This document shows, one piece after another, positions 1-6,738 of a stretch of DNA of 12,695 nt. The DNA lies in assembly GCA_035286585.1 (NCBI GenBank), contig DATEDC010000206.1:1-12695 (forward strand), in the 5' to 3' direction. Below the pieces are notes generated by a model. That model had not been told where the DNA came from, made no database searches, and saw only the letters and a program-made list of their open reading frames with translations. The stretch comes from DSOS01 sp035286585. GTDB taxonomy: Bacteria; Chloroflexota; Anaerolineae; Anaerolineales; UBA4823. Each line of letters begins with the position of its first letter. Positions within the stretch are counted from its first letter, which is position 1. Position numbers and translations under genes: made by a program.

Positions 1-1
1 G

Positions 2-745
2 CCGGCGCCGCGCAGCGCCTGGGTGATGGTTCCGTCCGGAAAGATCACAGATAACACCATACAGAATCTGGCTGAGCGGCTTGCTCCAGGCGATACGGTT
101 ATTGATGGGGGGAATTCCAATTATAAGGACAGCCAACGCCGCGCCGAATTGCTGCGGGAAAAAGGCTTAAACTTCATTGACGTTGGCACCAGCGGCGGAG
201 TCTGGGGTTTGTCTGAAGGATATAGCCTGATGATCGGCGGGGACGAAGAAGTGGTCGAGCGCCACCGCCCGATTTTCGAGACTCTCGCGCCAGCTCAAGA
301 TCGGGGCTGGGGATATGTTGGACCTGGCGGCGCGGGGCATTTCGTGAAGATGATTCACAATGGCATCGAGTATGGCCTGATGCAGGCGTATGCTGAAGGT
401 TTCGAGATCTTGAAAGCCAAGAGTGAATTTAACCTCGATCTTTATCACATTGCTGAGATCTGGCGCTATGGCAGCGTGGTGCGTTCCTGGTTGTTGGACC
501 TGACCGCCCGTGCGCTTATGGACGACCGGGAATTGGAAGAGATTAAGCCCTGGGTGCCCGATTCCGGCGAAGGGCGTTGGACGGTATTTGAGGCGGTCGA
601 CCTCGACGTACCTGCTCCGGTGATCACGCTCTCTCTGCAAAGACGGCTGCGGTCTCGAGAAGAAGACCCATTTGCCGACAAACTGCTGGCAGCCTTGCGC
701 AATCAATTCGGTGGGCATGCGGTGAAACGGGAGGCGGATAAATGA
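2..745 (+). CDS. gnd: 6-phosphogluconate dehydrogenase, decarboxylating, short form (5' truncated by window edge)
   Basis: Oxidises and decarboxylates 6-phosphogluconate to ribulose 5-phosphate in the cytosolic oxidative pentose phosphate pathway. The frame is open to the left edge, reading PAPRSAWVMVPSG, which matches the end of the family's Rossmann domain, so roughly the first 60 residues lie outside the window and the ATG at 23 is internal. Visible family motifs are VIDGGNSNYKDS, the substrate-binding GTSGGVWG, and GHFVKMIHNGIEYG, which carries the catalytic Lys and Asn. The protein stops after a short helical C-terminal part, as in the roughly 300-residue GndA-like form, rather than the 470-residue enterobacterial form; short forms are often NAD-preferring, but coenzyme preference cannot be read here. 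Its stop overlaps the zwf start (ATGA at 742-745), so the two are translationally coupled. Confidence 0.93.
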   Translation, partial: PAPRSAWVMVPSGKITDNTIQNLAERLAPGDTVIDGGNSNYKDSQRRAELLREKGLNFIDVGTSGGVWGLSEGYSLMIGGDEEVVERHRPIFETLAPAQDRGWGYVGPGGAGHFVKMIHNGIEYGLMQAYAEGFEILKAKSEFNLDLYHIAEIWRYGSVVRSWLLDLTARALMDDRELEEIKPWVPDSGEGRWTVFEAVDLDVPAPVITLSLQRRLRSREEDPFADKLLAALRNQFGGHAVKREADK

Positions 746-2229
746 CCGACGCTACAAGCATAATCCTTTTCGGCGCCTCTGGCGACTTGAGCAAGCGCAA
801 GCTGATCCCGGCTTTGTTCAACCTCTTTCGCAAAGGTCGCCTGCCTGAGGCATTTCACATCCTCGGATTTTCAACTTCTGAATTAGACGATCAGGCTTTT
901 CGAGAAAGAATTCAAGCTGATGTCCGACAGTTTGCCGAATACGAATTCGCCCTAGGAGAATGGGAGAGCTTCGCTTCACACCTGTACTATATTTCCGGCA
1001 GTTTCACACAGCCGGAAGATTATGAGCGGCTTTCTGGGGTATTGACCGGTTTGGAAAATAGTCCTGCAAATCGACTGTTTTACCTGGCGACGCCGCCGCG
1101 CTTTTTCTCGGTGATCCCGGCTTCCCTGAGAGCAGCCGGCCTATTGGAAGAGGATCACGTCTGGCGGCGAGTAATTATCGAGAAACCTTTCGGCACAGAC
1201 CTGGCCTCTGCCCGAAGTCTCAACCGGGAATTGCACCGGGTGTTGGACGAGAACCAGATCTACCGGATTGACCATTATCTGGGTAAAGAGACCGTTCAGA
1301 ATATCCTGACCTTCCGGTTTGCCAACGCGCTGTATGAGCCGCTCTGGAACCGGAATTACATTGACCACGTGCAGATCACGGTGGCTGAAGAAGTGGATGT
1401 AGGTTCTCGCGCCAAATACTATGACGGGGTCGGCGCATTGCGAGACATGTTTCAGAATCACTTGCTGCAATTGCTTTCGCTTATTGCCATGGAACCGCCG
1501 GCCTCGTTCAATGCCCATGACTTGCGTGAAGAGAAGGTCAAAGTACTCCGGGCTGTACGCCCGATCTCCCCGGAGATAATCGCCTCCGCAGCGGTGCGAG
1601 GCCAATATCGCGGTTATCTGGAAACGCCAGGGGTCGCGCCAAATTCCAAGACCGAGACCTACGCCGCGCTGCGTTTATTCATCGACAACTGGCGATGGCA
1701 AGGTGTGCCGTTCTATCTGCGCTCAGGTAAGTCGCTGGCAGAGAAAACCACCGAAATCGTCATCCAGTTTAAACCACCCACAGTTTCTTTAGGAATAAAG
1801 AGTGTGAGTGCTTTTATGCGTCCAAACGTATTGTCATTTTGCTTGCAACCAGATGAAGGCTTCCATCAACGTTTTGACATCAGAGTGCCCGACACGCTGA
1901 CCGAGAGACGTCCGGTGGAAATGGCTTTCCATTATCGAGATGCTTTTGGTGAAATGGCTATTCCCGAGGCTTATGAGCGTCTGCTGCTGGATGCGTTAAA
2001 CGGTGATGCGTCGCTCTATACGCGCGTCGACCGGGCCGAACTGGCCTGGGAGCTGCTTGAGCCTATCCTTGAGGCCTGGGAAGCGCCGGATGGTCCCCCG
2101 GTTCACATCTATGGGCCAGGGAGCTGGGGGCCGAGCGCGGCCGACGAGATCCTCAAGAACGATGGAAGAAGTTGGTTACGGGTTTGTGGGCTTCACCTGA
2201 ATCCAAACCTCCACCCTGTAATTTCTTAG
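742..2229 (+). CDS. zwf: Glucose-6-phosphate 1-dehydrogenase
   Basis: Catalyses the first step of the oxidative pentose phosphate pathway, glucose 6-phosphate plus NAD(P)+ to 6-phosphogluconolactone. At 495 residues it is full length. The N-terminal Rossmann fold carries the nucleotide-binding motif GASGDLSKRK (residues 11-20); EKPFGTDLASA (147-157) follows, then the substrate signature RIDHYLGKETVQN (175-187) with His178, and His240 in DMFQNHL at the position of the catalytic histidine. GPGSWGP near the C-terminus is also typical. The last ten or so residues (after DGRSWLR) extend slightly past the usual end. The ATG overlaps the gnd stop and has GGGAGG at 729-734 as ribosome binding site. 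The gnd-zwf pairing makes both steps of NADPH generation one transcription unit. No lactonase gene follows. A ragged hairpin before CTTTT near 2263-2286 is not a convincing terminator. Confidence 0.97.
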   Translation: MTDATSIILFGASGDLSKRKLIPALFNLFRKGRLPEAFHILGFSTSELDDQAFRERIQADVRQFAEYEFALGEWESFASHLYYISGSFTQPEDYERLSGVLTGLENSPANRLFYLATPPRFFSVIPASLRAAGLLEEDHVWRRVIIEKPFGTDLASARSLNRELHRVLDENQIYRIDHYLGKETVQNILTFRFANALYEPLWNRNYIDHVQITVAEEVDVGSRAKYYDGVGALRDMFQNHLLQLLSLIAMEPPASFNAHDLREEKVKVLRAVRPISPEIIASAAVRGQYRGYLETPGVAPNSKTETYAALRLFIDNWRWQGVPFYLRSGKSLAEKTTEIVIQFKPPTVSLGIKSVSAFMRPNVLSFCLQPDEGFHQRFDIRVPDTLTERRPVEMAFHYRDAFGEMAIPEAYERLLLDALNGDASLYTRVDRAELAWELLEPILEAWEAPDGPPVHIYGPGSWGPSAADEILKNDGRSWLRVCGLHLNPNLHPVIS

Positions 2230-2358
2230 CAAAATTTCTTTAAAGGCGACTAAAGTCTGGCTACATCCGGCACCCAGTGTCAGGCTTTTGCACTGCTTTT
2301 CGGGTAATATTCTACGCCCTTGCCGCGTCTTGAACATAGTGAGGTGAGCATCATTGAC

Positions 2359-3612
2359 ATGATGAAAAGAAAAGGTTTTTTTGTGATTTTTGTTCTTGCC
2401 AGTCTCGTGCTTTCAGCCTGTGCAGCAGCCACGGCGTCTGTTGAGAATCCCGCTTCAACGAACTCAATTTCTGTGCCTACCACCCCAGCTCAGACGCCTG
2501 ATCGAATCGGAAAGATCACGCCTGGGGAAACAATACCGGGTGCGACTTTGCTTCCAGAAGAAGCCCCGCCAGCCGGAGCGGCTTTCCAATTCATAACTGA
2601 CTTCAGCAAGCACACTGTGCCTTACAGCGAAATCCTTTCTGGCGGCCCTCCCAAAGACGGCATCCCGGCAATTGACGAACCGAAATTCGTCAGCGTAAAT
2701 GAAGCAGATAGCTGGCTCAGATCGGTTGAGCCGGTCATCCTGATCCAGGTCGAAGAAGAGGCGCGCGCCTATCCGATCCAGGTCTTGATCTGGCACGAGA
2801 TCGTCAACGATACGGTCGGCGGGTTGCCCCTTGCGGTCACTTTCTGTCCCCTGTGCAATACCGCCATCGCTTTCGAGCGCACGTTGGATGGCATAACATT
2901 CGACTTCGGCACGACTGGCAGGCTGCGCTACAGCAACTTGATCATGTACGATCGCCAGACCGAGACCTGGTGGCAGCAGGCCAATGGAGAGGCGATTGCA
3001 GGAGATCTGACCGGCAAACGGTTGAAGTTCTATCCTGCCGCAATCATCTCCTGGGAAGAGTTTAAGTCTGCCTATCCGGATGGTTTGGTGCTCTCCCGAG
3101 AGACGGGTTTCGCCCGCTCATACGGCCGCAATCCATACACCGGTTACGATGACGTCAACAATCCGCCGTTCTTATATCGCGGCCCCGAGACACCGGGCGT
3201 TTTACCTCCTGTTGCGCGGGTGTTAACGGTGGACTCGAACGGTGAAGCTGTCGCCTATCCCTATGATGTGCTTCAAGAGTTGCAGGTCATCAATGATACC
3301 GTAGGGGGCCAACCCGTAGCGATTTTCTGGGCCGCGGGCACAGCGTCAGCCCTGGATGCCAGCTCAGTCGCTGAGGGAAGAGACGTGGGATCGGCTAACG
3401 CCTATTCCCGGGTTGTCGATGGGAATGAGCTGCATTTCAGCGTGGAAAAAGGCCAGGTCGTCGACCAGGAGACCAACAGCGAATGGAATTTGCTTGGTCA
3501 GGCGCTCAGCGGGGAAATGACCGGGCGGCAACTCGAGCCAGTGGTCGCGATCAACCACTTCTGGTTCTCCTGGGCCGCTTTTATGCCCGAGACCAGGATC
3601 TACCAGCCTTGA
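2359..3612 (+). CDS. DUF3179 domain-containing lipoprotein
   Basis: A 417-residue exported protein of unknown biochemical role. ATG at 2359 (or the adjacent ATG at 2362) is preferred over the upstream TTG at 2320 because GAGGTGA at 2341-2347 is a plausible ribosome binding site and because it gives a perfect lipoprotein signal: KRK, a hydrophobic stretch, then lipobox LSAC with Cys21. A Ser/Thr/Pro-rich linker follows to about residue 60. The DUF3179 domain fills the rest: IWHEIVNDTVGG, then FCPLCNTAIAF at about residues 162-172 with its conserved Cys pair, and a TTGRLRYSNLIMYD-WWQQ block. A second VINDTVGG-like block occurs near residue 315, suggesting internal duplication. The family is secreted and widespread in Chloroflexota, archaea and marine bacteria, and its function is not established. 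The Cys pair could be redox-active or metal-binding; that is a guess. The gene stands alone between zwf and a tRNA. Confidence 0.88.
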   Translation: MMKRKGFFVIFVLASLVLSACAAATASVENPASTNSISVPTTPAQTPDRIGKITPGETIPGATLLPEEAPPAGAAFQFITDFSKHTVPYSEILSGGPPKDGIPAIDEPKFVSVNEADSWLRSVEPVILIQVEEEARAYPIQVLIWHEIVNDTVGGLPLAVTFCPLCNTAIAFERTLDGITFDFGTTGRLRYSNLIMYDRQTETWWQQANGEAIAGDLTGKRLKFYPAAIISWEEFKSAYPDGLVLSRETGFARSYGRNPYTGYDDVNNPPFLYRGPETPGVLPPVARVLTVDSNGEAVAYPYDVLQELQVINDTVGGQPVAIFWAAGTASALDASSVAEGRDVGSANAYSRVVDGNELHFSVEKGQVVDQETNSEWNLLGQALSGEMTGRQLEPVVAINHFWFSWAAFMPETRIYQP

Positions 3613-3630
3613 GGTTATGATCAATAATGA

Positions 3631-3786
3631 AGCTCTCCAGCGTACTTATATTTTCCGCTTGGCCTTGCCAAGGACAAAAACACGCATCGCGCCGTTATCC
3701 GGCAGGCGCTCGAGGTTTTGGAAATTGCCCAGGAACCAGGGGCGATTTTTGACTCGCCGCTCCTCCGGAAGCTCCTACAGGGAAAA
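3631..3786 (+). pseudogene. Possible decayed coding fragment between the DUF3179 gene and tRNA-Lys
   Basis: In the frame beginning at 3631 the DNA reads as protein-like sequence (LAKDKNTHRAVIRQALEVLE, then IAQEPGAIFDSPLLRKLLQG) without a good start codon. A neighbouring frame that does have ATG at 3617 reads MINNEALQRTYIFRLAL and appears to join it if one base is removed near 3660-3670. This could be a small gene broken by a frameshift or the remnant of a larger one. No family was recognised and the stretch is short, so chance is a real alternative. Confidence 0.22.
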
Positions 3787-3790
3787 TGTA

Positions 3791-3862
3791 TGAGCGCGGC
3801 AGGGCTCGAACCTGCAACCAATGGCTTAAAAGGCCACTGCTCTACCATTGAGCTACGCGCCC
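3791..3862 (-). tRNA. tRNA-Lys (anticodon UUU)
   Basis: The reverse complement folds as a complete 72-nt cloverleaf. The acceptor stem GGGCGCG pairs with CGCGCTC (one G-U). The D arm is GCTC-AATGGTA-GAGC. The anticodon stem GTGGC/GCCAT encloses loop CTTTTAA, with anticodon TTT at 34-36. The variable loop is TGGTT, the T arm GCAGG-TTCGAGC-CCTGC, and the discriminator base A. CCA is not encoded; the next bases are TAC, so it must be added enzymatically. It is transcribed against the flanking protein genes from its own promoter at 3892-3920. Confidence 0.96.
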
Positions 3863-3891
3863 GCGGCGCGCCGCTTGTGGCGGCGCAATGC

Positions 3892-3920
3892 ATTCTATCA
3901 CGCTCCCTAACCACCGTCAA
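3892..3920 (-). promoter_or_regulatory. Promoter of tRNA-Lys
   Basis: On the minus strand, -35 TTGACG (3915-3920) and -10 TAGAAT (3892-3897) are separated by exactly 17 bp. TGA precedes the -10 box, making it an extended -10. The mature tRNA 5' end lies 29 bp downstream of the -10 box, leaving a short leader. Confidence 0.8.
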
Positions 3921-3946
3921 CATTTGCGGATTCGCCGCCTACGCCC

Positions 3947-3975
3947 TTGACTTTTCTCCAGGCTCTGGTTACCAT
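3947..3975 (+). promoter_or_regulatory. Probable promoter of trxA
   Basis: TTGACT (3947-3952) and TACCAT (3970-3975) are separated by 17 bp. This sits 61 bp upstream of the trxA start codon and points away from the tRNA-Lys promoter. The -10 box matches the consensus at four of six positions, so moderate strength is expected. Confidence 0.55.
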
Positions 3976-4036
3976 GGGCCTCAACGCAGCAGGTTAGTGG
4001 ATATTATTGCTCGGCGGGGCAACTATGGAGGAGTTT

Positions 4037-4360
4037 ATGCCCGAGATCGTACATGTCAACGAGGACAACTTCCAGAGCGAAGTGCTCCAGGCCAGCCAGC
4101 CAGTCCTGGTCGATTTTACCGCCGTGTGGTGCGGGCCGTGTAAAATGCTCGACCCGGTTGTAAAGCAACTGGCGGCTGAATGGGCCGGCAAGGTCAAGGT
4201 GGTCAAATTGGACGTTGACGATAACCCTAACCTGACCATGCAATACCAGGTGATGGGGGTGCCCACCTTGATGTTATTCGTTGACGGCCAGCCCAGCCAG
4301 CGCGTCACCGGCTACCAGCCGAAAGACCGCCTGGCGGCGAAATTCACCCCGCATATCTAA
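4037..4360 (+). CDS. trxA: Thioredoxin
   Basis: A 107-residue single-domain cytosolic thioredoxin that reduces disulfides in client proteins and is re-reduced by thioredoxin reductase. The active site WCGPCK has Cys32 and Cys35, the buried Asp is in VLVDF, and the cis-proline is Pro76 in VMGVPTLML. Length and motif spacing match the E. coli protein closely. ATG at 4037 is chosen over the upstream TTG at 4007 because GGAGGAG lies at 4027-4033 at good spacing, and the resulting start agrees with the family. The gene is monocistronic: its own promoter lies at 3947-3975 and a strong terminator at 4389-4414. No thioredoxin reductase gene is in the window. Confidence 0.96.
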   Translation: MPEIVHVNEDNFQSEVLQASQPVLVDFTAVWCGPCKMLDPVVKQLAAEWAGKVKVVKLDVDDNPNLTMQYQVMGVPTLMLFVDGQPSQRVTGYQPKDRLAAKFTPHI

Positions 4361-4388
4361 AACTATTTCAGCTCGCGTTTCTCTGCGA

Positions 4389-4414
4389 GGGGCGGCGATT
4401 GGCCGCTCCTTTTT
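4389..4414 (+). terminator. Intrinsic terminator of trxA
   Basis: GGGGCGGC (4389-4396) pairs with GCCGCTCC (4402-4409) in an 8-bp GC-rich stem with one G-U pair and a 5-nt loop, followed directly by TTTTT. It ends 25 bp before the -10 box of the next operon. Confidence 0.88.
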
Positions 4415-4436
4415 GTTTCCTAAATCGGACAAAATC

Positions 4437-4445
4437 TGGTATAAT
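4437..4445 (+). promoter_or_regulatory. Extended -10 promoter of the fur-cbiMQO operon
   Basis: TGG followed by a perfect TATAAT (4440-4445) forms an extended -10 element. No good -35 box is at 17 bp (TTCCTA), as is common for extended -10 promoters. Transcription would start near 4452, inside the palindrome at 4448-4467, so a protein bound there should block initiation. Confidence 0.7.
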
Positions 4446-4447
4446 CT

Positions 4448-4467
4448 TATTGCGAGTATTCGCAATA
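4448..4467 (+). promoter_or_regulatory. Probable Fur-family operator
   Basis: A perfect inverted repeat, TATTGCGA and TCGCAATA separated by GTAT (8-4-8), covers the predicted transcription start. A third copy of the half-site, TTCGCAAT at 4475-4482, overlaps the start codon and is 16 bp from the equivalent half-site. Position and symmetry fit autoregulation by the dimeric Fur-like protein encoded immediately downstream. The pairing of protein and site is inferred. Confidence 0.7.
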
Positions 4468-4480
4468 GAGAGCCTTCGCA

Positions 4481-4966
4481 ATGTCTCACTGCCATATCTA
4501 CATCCAATCCCTGCGCCAGCGCGGCTACCGGGTCACGCCTCAACGTGAAATGATCATCGAAGCTCTGGCTGATAGCGCCGGTCACGTCACCGCCGAAGAG
4601 ATCTTCGCCCAGGTGCGCAAGCGCACGCGGGCGATCAACCTGGCTACCATCTACCGCACCCTCGATCTGCTGGTCGAGACCGGCTTTGCCAGCCGCCTCG
4701 ATCTCAGGGACGGCTACGCCGTGTATGCGACTGCGCAGCATGGGCCGCATCTTCACCTGGTCTGCAAGGCTTGCGGACGGGTCATCGATGCCGACCACAG
4801 CCTGGCCACCCCCATCGACGAGCTGCTGCGCGAGCAGTACGGCTTCAGCCCCGATTTACAGCACCTTTCGATCCTCGGTCTGTGCGCCGATTGCCTCGGC
4901 AGTTCTGCCGCCGGTAGTTCTGCCGCCGGCAGTTCTGCCGAGGGTAAATCTGAGGAGGGAGAATAG
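4481..4966 (+). CDS. Fur-family metal-responsive transcriptional regulator
   Basis: A 161-residue DNA-binding repressor-type protein. Residues 10-80 form the winged helix (RGYRVTPQREMIIEAL, then TAEEIF, then NLATIYRTLDLLVETG, the recognition helix). The dimerisation domain carries the His cluster HGPHLHLVC (His87, 90, 92) and two CxxC pairs, Cys95/98 and Cys135/138, which in relatives bind structural zinc. The first residues, MSHCH, add more possible ligands. Residues 140-161 are a low-complexity Gly/Ser/Ala/Glu tail encoded by a tandem DNA repeat. The co-transcribed cbiMQO genes suggest a nickel or cobalt sensor (Nur-like) rather than iron or zinc, but sequence alone does not prove the metal. 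The gene stops one base before cbiM, whose ribosome binding site is inside it. The fur start has only a weak GAGAG. Confidence 0.9.
   Translation: MSHCHIYIQSLRQRGYRVTPQREMIIEALADSAGHVTAEEIFAQVRKRTRAINLATIYRTLDLLVETGFASRLDLRDGYAVYATAQHGPHLHLVCKACGRVIDADHSLATPIDELLREQYGFSPDLQHLSILGLCADCLGSSAAGSSAAGSSAEGKSEEGE
4895..4942 (+). repeat. Three tandem 15-bp units within an inverted repeat at the 3' end of the Fur-family gene
   Basis: Units at 4898-4912, 4913-4927 and 4928-4942 are near-identical (GGCAGTTCTGCCGCC type) and encode GSSAA repeats. Each unit contains the small palindrome GGCAG-TT-CTGCC (the middle one with a substitution). The array as a whole is bounded by perfect complements CTCGGCAG (4895-4902) and CTGCCGAG (4935-4942), so the mRNA can form a strong hairpin 9 nt upstream of the cbiM ribosome binding site. 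No T-run follows, so it is not an intrinsic terminator. Confidence 0.85.
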
Positions 4967-4967
4967 G

Positions 4968-5921
4968 ATGCATTCCGCCCCTCAACCGCTGCATATTCCG
5001 GATGGCTTTCTCTCTGTGCTGGTCTCCCTCTTGTTTTGGCTGCTGACCGCTGCGGCCGTTGGCTACGCCCTCCGCCGGGTGGGCAAGGATTTGGGCGACC
5101 GCCAGGTGCCGATGATGGGCGTGCTGGCGGCCGCAATCTTCGCCGGTCAGATGCTCAACTTCAGCGTGGCAGGAGGCACCTCCGGGCACCTGATGGGCGC
5201 AGCTATCGCCACCATCTTGCTCGGACCCTGGGCGGCCATGCTGGTGATGACCTGCGTGGTGAGCGTCCAGGCGTTGATCTTTCAAGACGGTGGGCTGCTG
5301 GTCCTGGGCGCCAATATTTTCAACATGGGCGTGGTCGGCGTGGCGGTGTCTTATATGGCTTACCGGACGCTGCAAAGGCTGGCCCGCGGCGCTCGATGGG
5401 GGCTGTTCGCCGGCGGGTTCATCGCCACCTGGCTGTCCATCGAAGCGAGCGCCCTGCTCGTCGCCCTGCAGTTGGCGGTTTCCGGGGTGTCGCCAGCCAA
5501 TGTCGCCGTTCCAGCCATGGGCGGCGTGCACGCATTGATCGGCATCGGTGAAGGATTGATCACGCTGGGCGCCCTGGCTTTCCTGTACAGAGCGCGGCCG
5601 GACCTGCTCCTGGCTGGCGAGGAGCGCCCGATCAAAGGCCAGTTCATTTGGGCCTTCGGCCTGCTGCTCGCCTTTGGGTTGGCGGTTGCCTCGCCGCTGG
5701 CATCCTCCAACCCGGACGGCCTGGAATGGGTCGCAGCGCAAGCTGGTTTCCTGGATGCCAGGCGCGCCTCGCCCTTCAACCTGATCCCCGATTACCTGCT
5801 GCCCGGGATTTCCAACCAGGCCCTGGCGACCGTCCTGGCGGGCGTGCTGGGCATGTTAATCGTGTTTGCGGTCACATTGCTGGTGGCCTATAACCGGCGC
5901 GCTCGCCGGGCTTCCGACTGA
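4968..5921 (+). CDS. cbiM: Cobalt/nickel ECF transporter substrate-binding membrane component CbiM, with fused CbiN-like PDGLE segment
   Basis: The S-component that captures Co2+ (or Ni2+) in an energy-coupling-factor transporter, 317 residues with several hydrophobic helices. The CbiM part (about 1-215) shows HIPDGFLS, PMMGVLAAAIFAGQMLNF, GGTSGHLMG with a conserved metal-site His, and VQALIFQDGG. A C-terminal region with two further helices contains NPDGLEWVA (residues 248-256), the mark of the CbiN/PDGLE subunit fused here to CbiM. ATG at 4968 is chosen because GAGGAGGGA (4952-4960) is an excellent ribosome binding site; it gives MHSAPQPLHIPDG, so the metal-binding N-terminal His motif occurs at residue 9 with a second His at residue 2. 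It follows the Fur-family gene by one base and is followed by cbiQ after 4 bp. Confidence 0.93.
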   Translation: MHSAPQPLHIPDGFLSVLVSLLFWLLTAAAVGYALRRVGKDLGDRQVPMMGVLAAAIFAGQMLNFSVAGGTSGHLMGAAIATILLGPWAAMLVMTCVVSVQALIFQDGGLLVLGANIFNMGVVGVAVSYMAYRTLQRLARGARWGLFAGGFIATWLSIEASALLVALQLAVSGVSPANVAVPAMGGVHALIGIGEGLITLGALAFLYRARPDLLLAGEERPIKGQFIWAFGLLLAFGLAVASPLASSNPDGLEWVAAQAGFLDARRASPFNLIPDYLLPGISNQALATVLAGVLGMLIVFAVTLLVAYNRRARRASD

Positions 5922-5925
5922 GTCT

Positions 5926-6726
5926 ATGCATATCCACTTTCTGGACCCCTTCCAGCCGCGCCAGAGCCCCATCCACCAGCTTGACCCGCGGGTGAAATTT
6001 GTGCTCGCGCTGGCCTTCATCCTCACCGCCGCCCTGACCCCAAGCGGGGCCTGGTCAGCCTACATCTTGCTGTTTGCGCTGGCCTTTTCAGCCACTATCC
6101 TCTCCGACCTGGGAGCCAGTTACGTATTGAAACGGTCTGCGCTGGCTCTGCCCTTTGTTTTGTCTGCCTTGCCGCTCATTTTCACCACAGAAGGCGCCTC
6201 GCTGCTCGATCTGTCCATTGGCGCCTGGAGCCTGACCGTTACCCAGCCCGGATTGGCGCGCTTCGCCAGCCTCGCCCTGAAATCATGGGTATCCGTCCAG
6301 GCGGGCATCCTGCTGGCGGTCACCACCCCATTTCCGGACCTGCTCGTGGCGATGCGCGCGCTGGGTGTGCCGCGCCTGATCGTGGCTGTCATCGGGCTGA
6401 TGTGGCGCTATTTATTCGTCCTGGCAGACGAGGCGCTGCGGCTGATCCGGGCGCGCCTGGCCCGCAGCGGGGACGCCGCTAATGCGGAGCTGCGCACAGG
6501 CGGCAGCCTGGTGTGGCGGGCGCGCGTCGCTGGCGGCATGGCAGGCAGCCTGTTCCTGCGCGCCTTCGAACGCAGCGACCGCATCTACATGGCTATGCTC
6601 TCACGCGGTTATGATGGCGAGGCGCGCACCCTGCCCCTGCCGCGCATCCGCCCGCTCCAATGGCTGACCCTGGGTGTTGGGCTGGGAATATTGGCTCTTT
6701 TGCTGGTTTTAGCCTATTTGATCTGA
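5926..6726 (+). CDS. cbiQ: Cobalt/nickel ECF transporter transmembrane component CbiQ (EcfT family)
   Basis: The 266-residue integral membrane subunit that couples ATP hydrolysis by CbiO to movement of CbiM. Hydrophobic helices are visible at roughly residues 25-45, 45-65, 75-90, 120-135, 145-170 and 245-265. Residues LDPRVKFVLALAF near the N-terminus are typical. The cytosolic coupling region holds both family signature segments: RLIRARLARSGD (about 185-196) and MLSRGYDGEA (about 224-233), the Ala-Arg-Ser and Ser-Arg-Gly motifs that contact the ATPase. ATG at 5926 gives MHIHFLDPF and lies 4 bp after the cbiM stop. The ribosome binding site is weak, so coupling to cbiM translation is likely. 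An earlier in-frame TTG at 5866 would overlap cbiM and is rejected. Confidence 0.93.
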   Translation: MHIHFLDPFQPRQSPIHQLDPRVKFVLALAFILTAALTPSGAWSAYILLFALAFSATILSDLGASYVLKRSALALPFVLSALPLIFTTEGASLLDLSIGAWSLTVTQPGLARFASLALKSWVSVQAGILLAVTTPFPDLLVAMRALGVPRLIVAVIGLMWRYLFVLADEALRLIRARLARSGDAANAELRTGGSLVWRARVAGGMAGSLFLRAFERSDRIYMAMLSRGYDGEARTLPLPRIRPLQWLTLGVGLGILALLLVLAYLI

Positions 6727-6738
6727 GAGTAGCAGCAT

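Noticed and set aside
2259..2286. Terminator after zwf
   Set aside because: The best fold (CCGGCAC with GTGTCAGG) needs a mismatch and a bulge, and only four T residues follow; too weak to annotate.
2320..2358. TTG start 39 bp upstream for the DUF3179 protein
   Set aside because: It adds 13 charged residues in front of a perfect lipoprotein signal peptide; ATG 2359 with GAGGTGA upstream fits better.
3741..3758. Hairpin GGCGA/TCGCC as tRNA-Lys terminator
   Set aside because: Only 5 bp, about 33 bp beyond the tRNA 3' end, and not followed by a T-run on the minus strand.
3621..3923. Minus-strand reading frame of 100 codons across the tRNA region
   Set aside because: It contains the phrase PLVAGSSPA, the usual false translation of a tRNA gene, and covers the tRNA-Lys and its promoter.
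4361..4480. Cobalamin riboswitch upstream of the cobalt transporter operon
   Set aside because: The interval is only 120 bp, holds a terminator and a promoter, and shows no B12-box-like sequence or room for the aptamer.
4686..4967. Longer upstream start for cbiM
   Set aside because: It would overlap most of the Fur-family gene and add sequence unlike any CbiM; the ATG at 4968 has a strong ribosome binding site and gives the expected N-terminus.
4845..5741. 298-codon minus-strand reading frame opposite cbiM
   Set aside because: Low-complexity Gln/His/Gly-rich shadow of a membrane-protein gene with clear homology on the plus strand.
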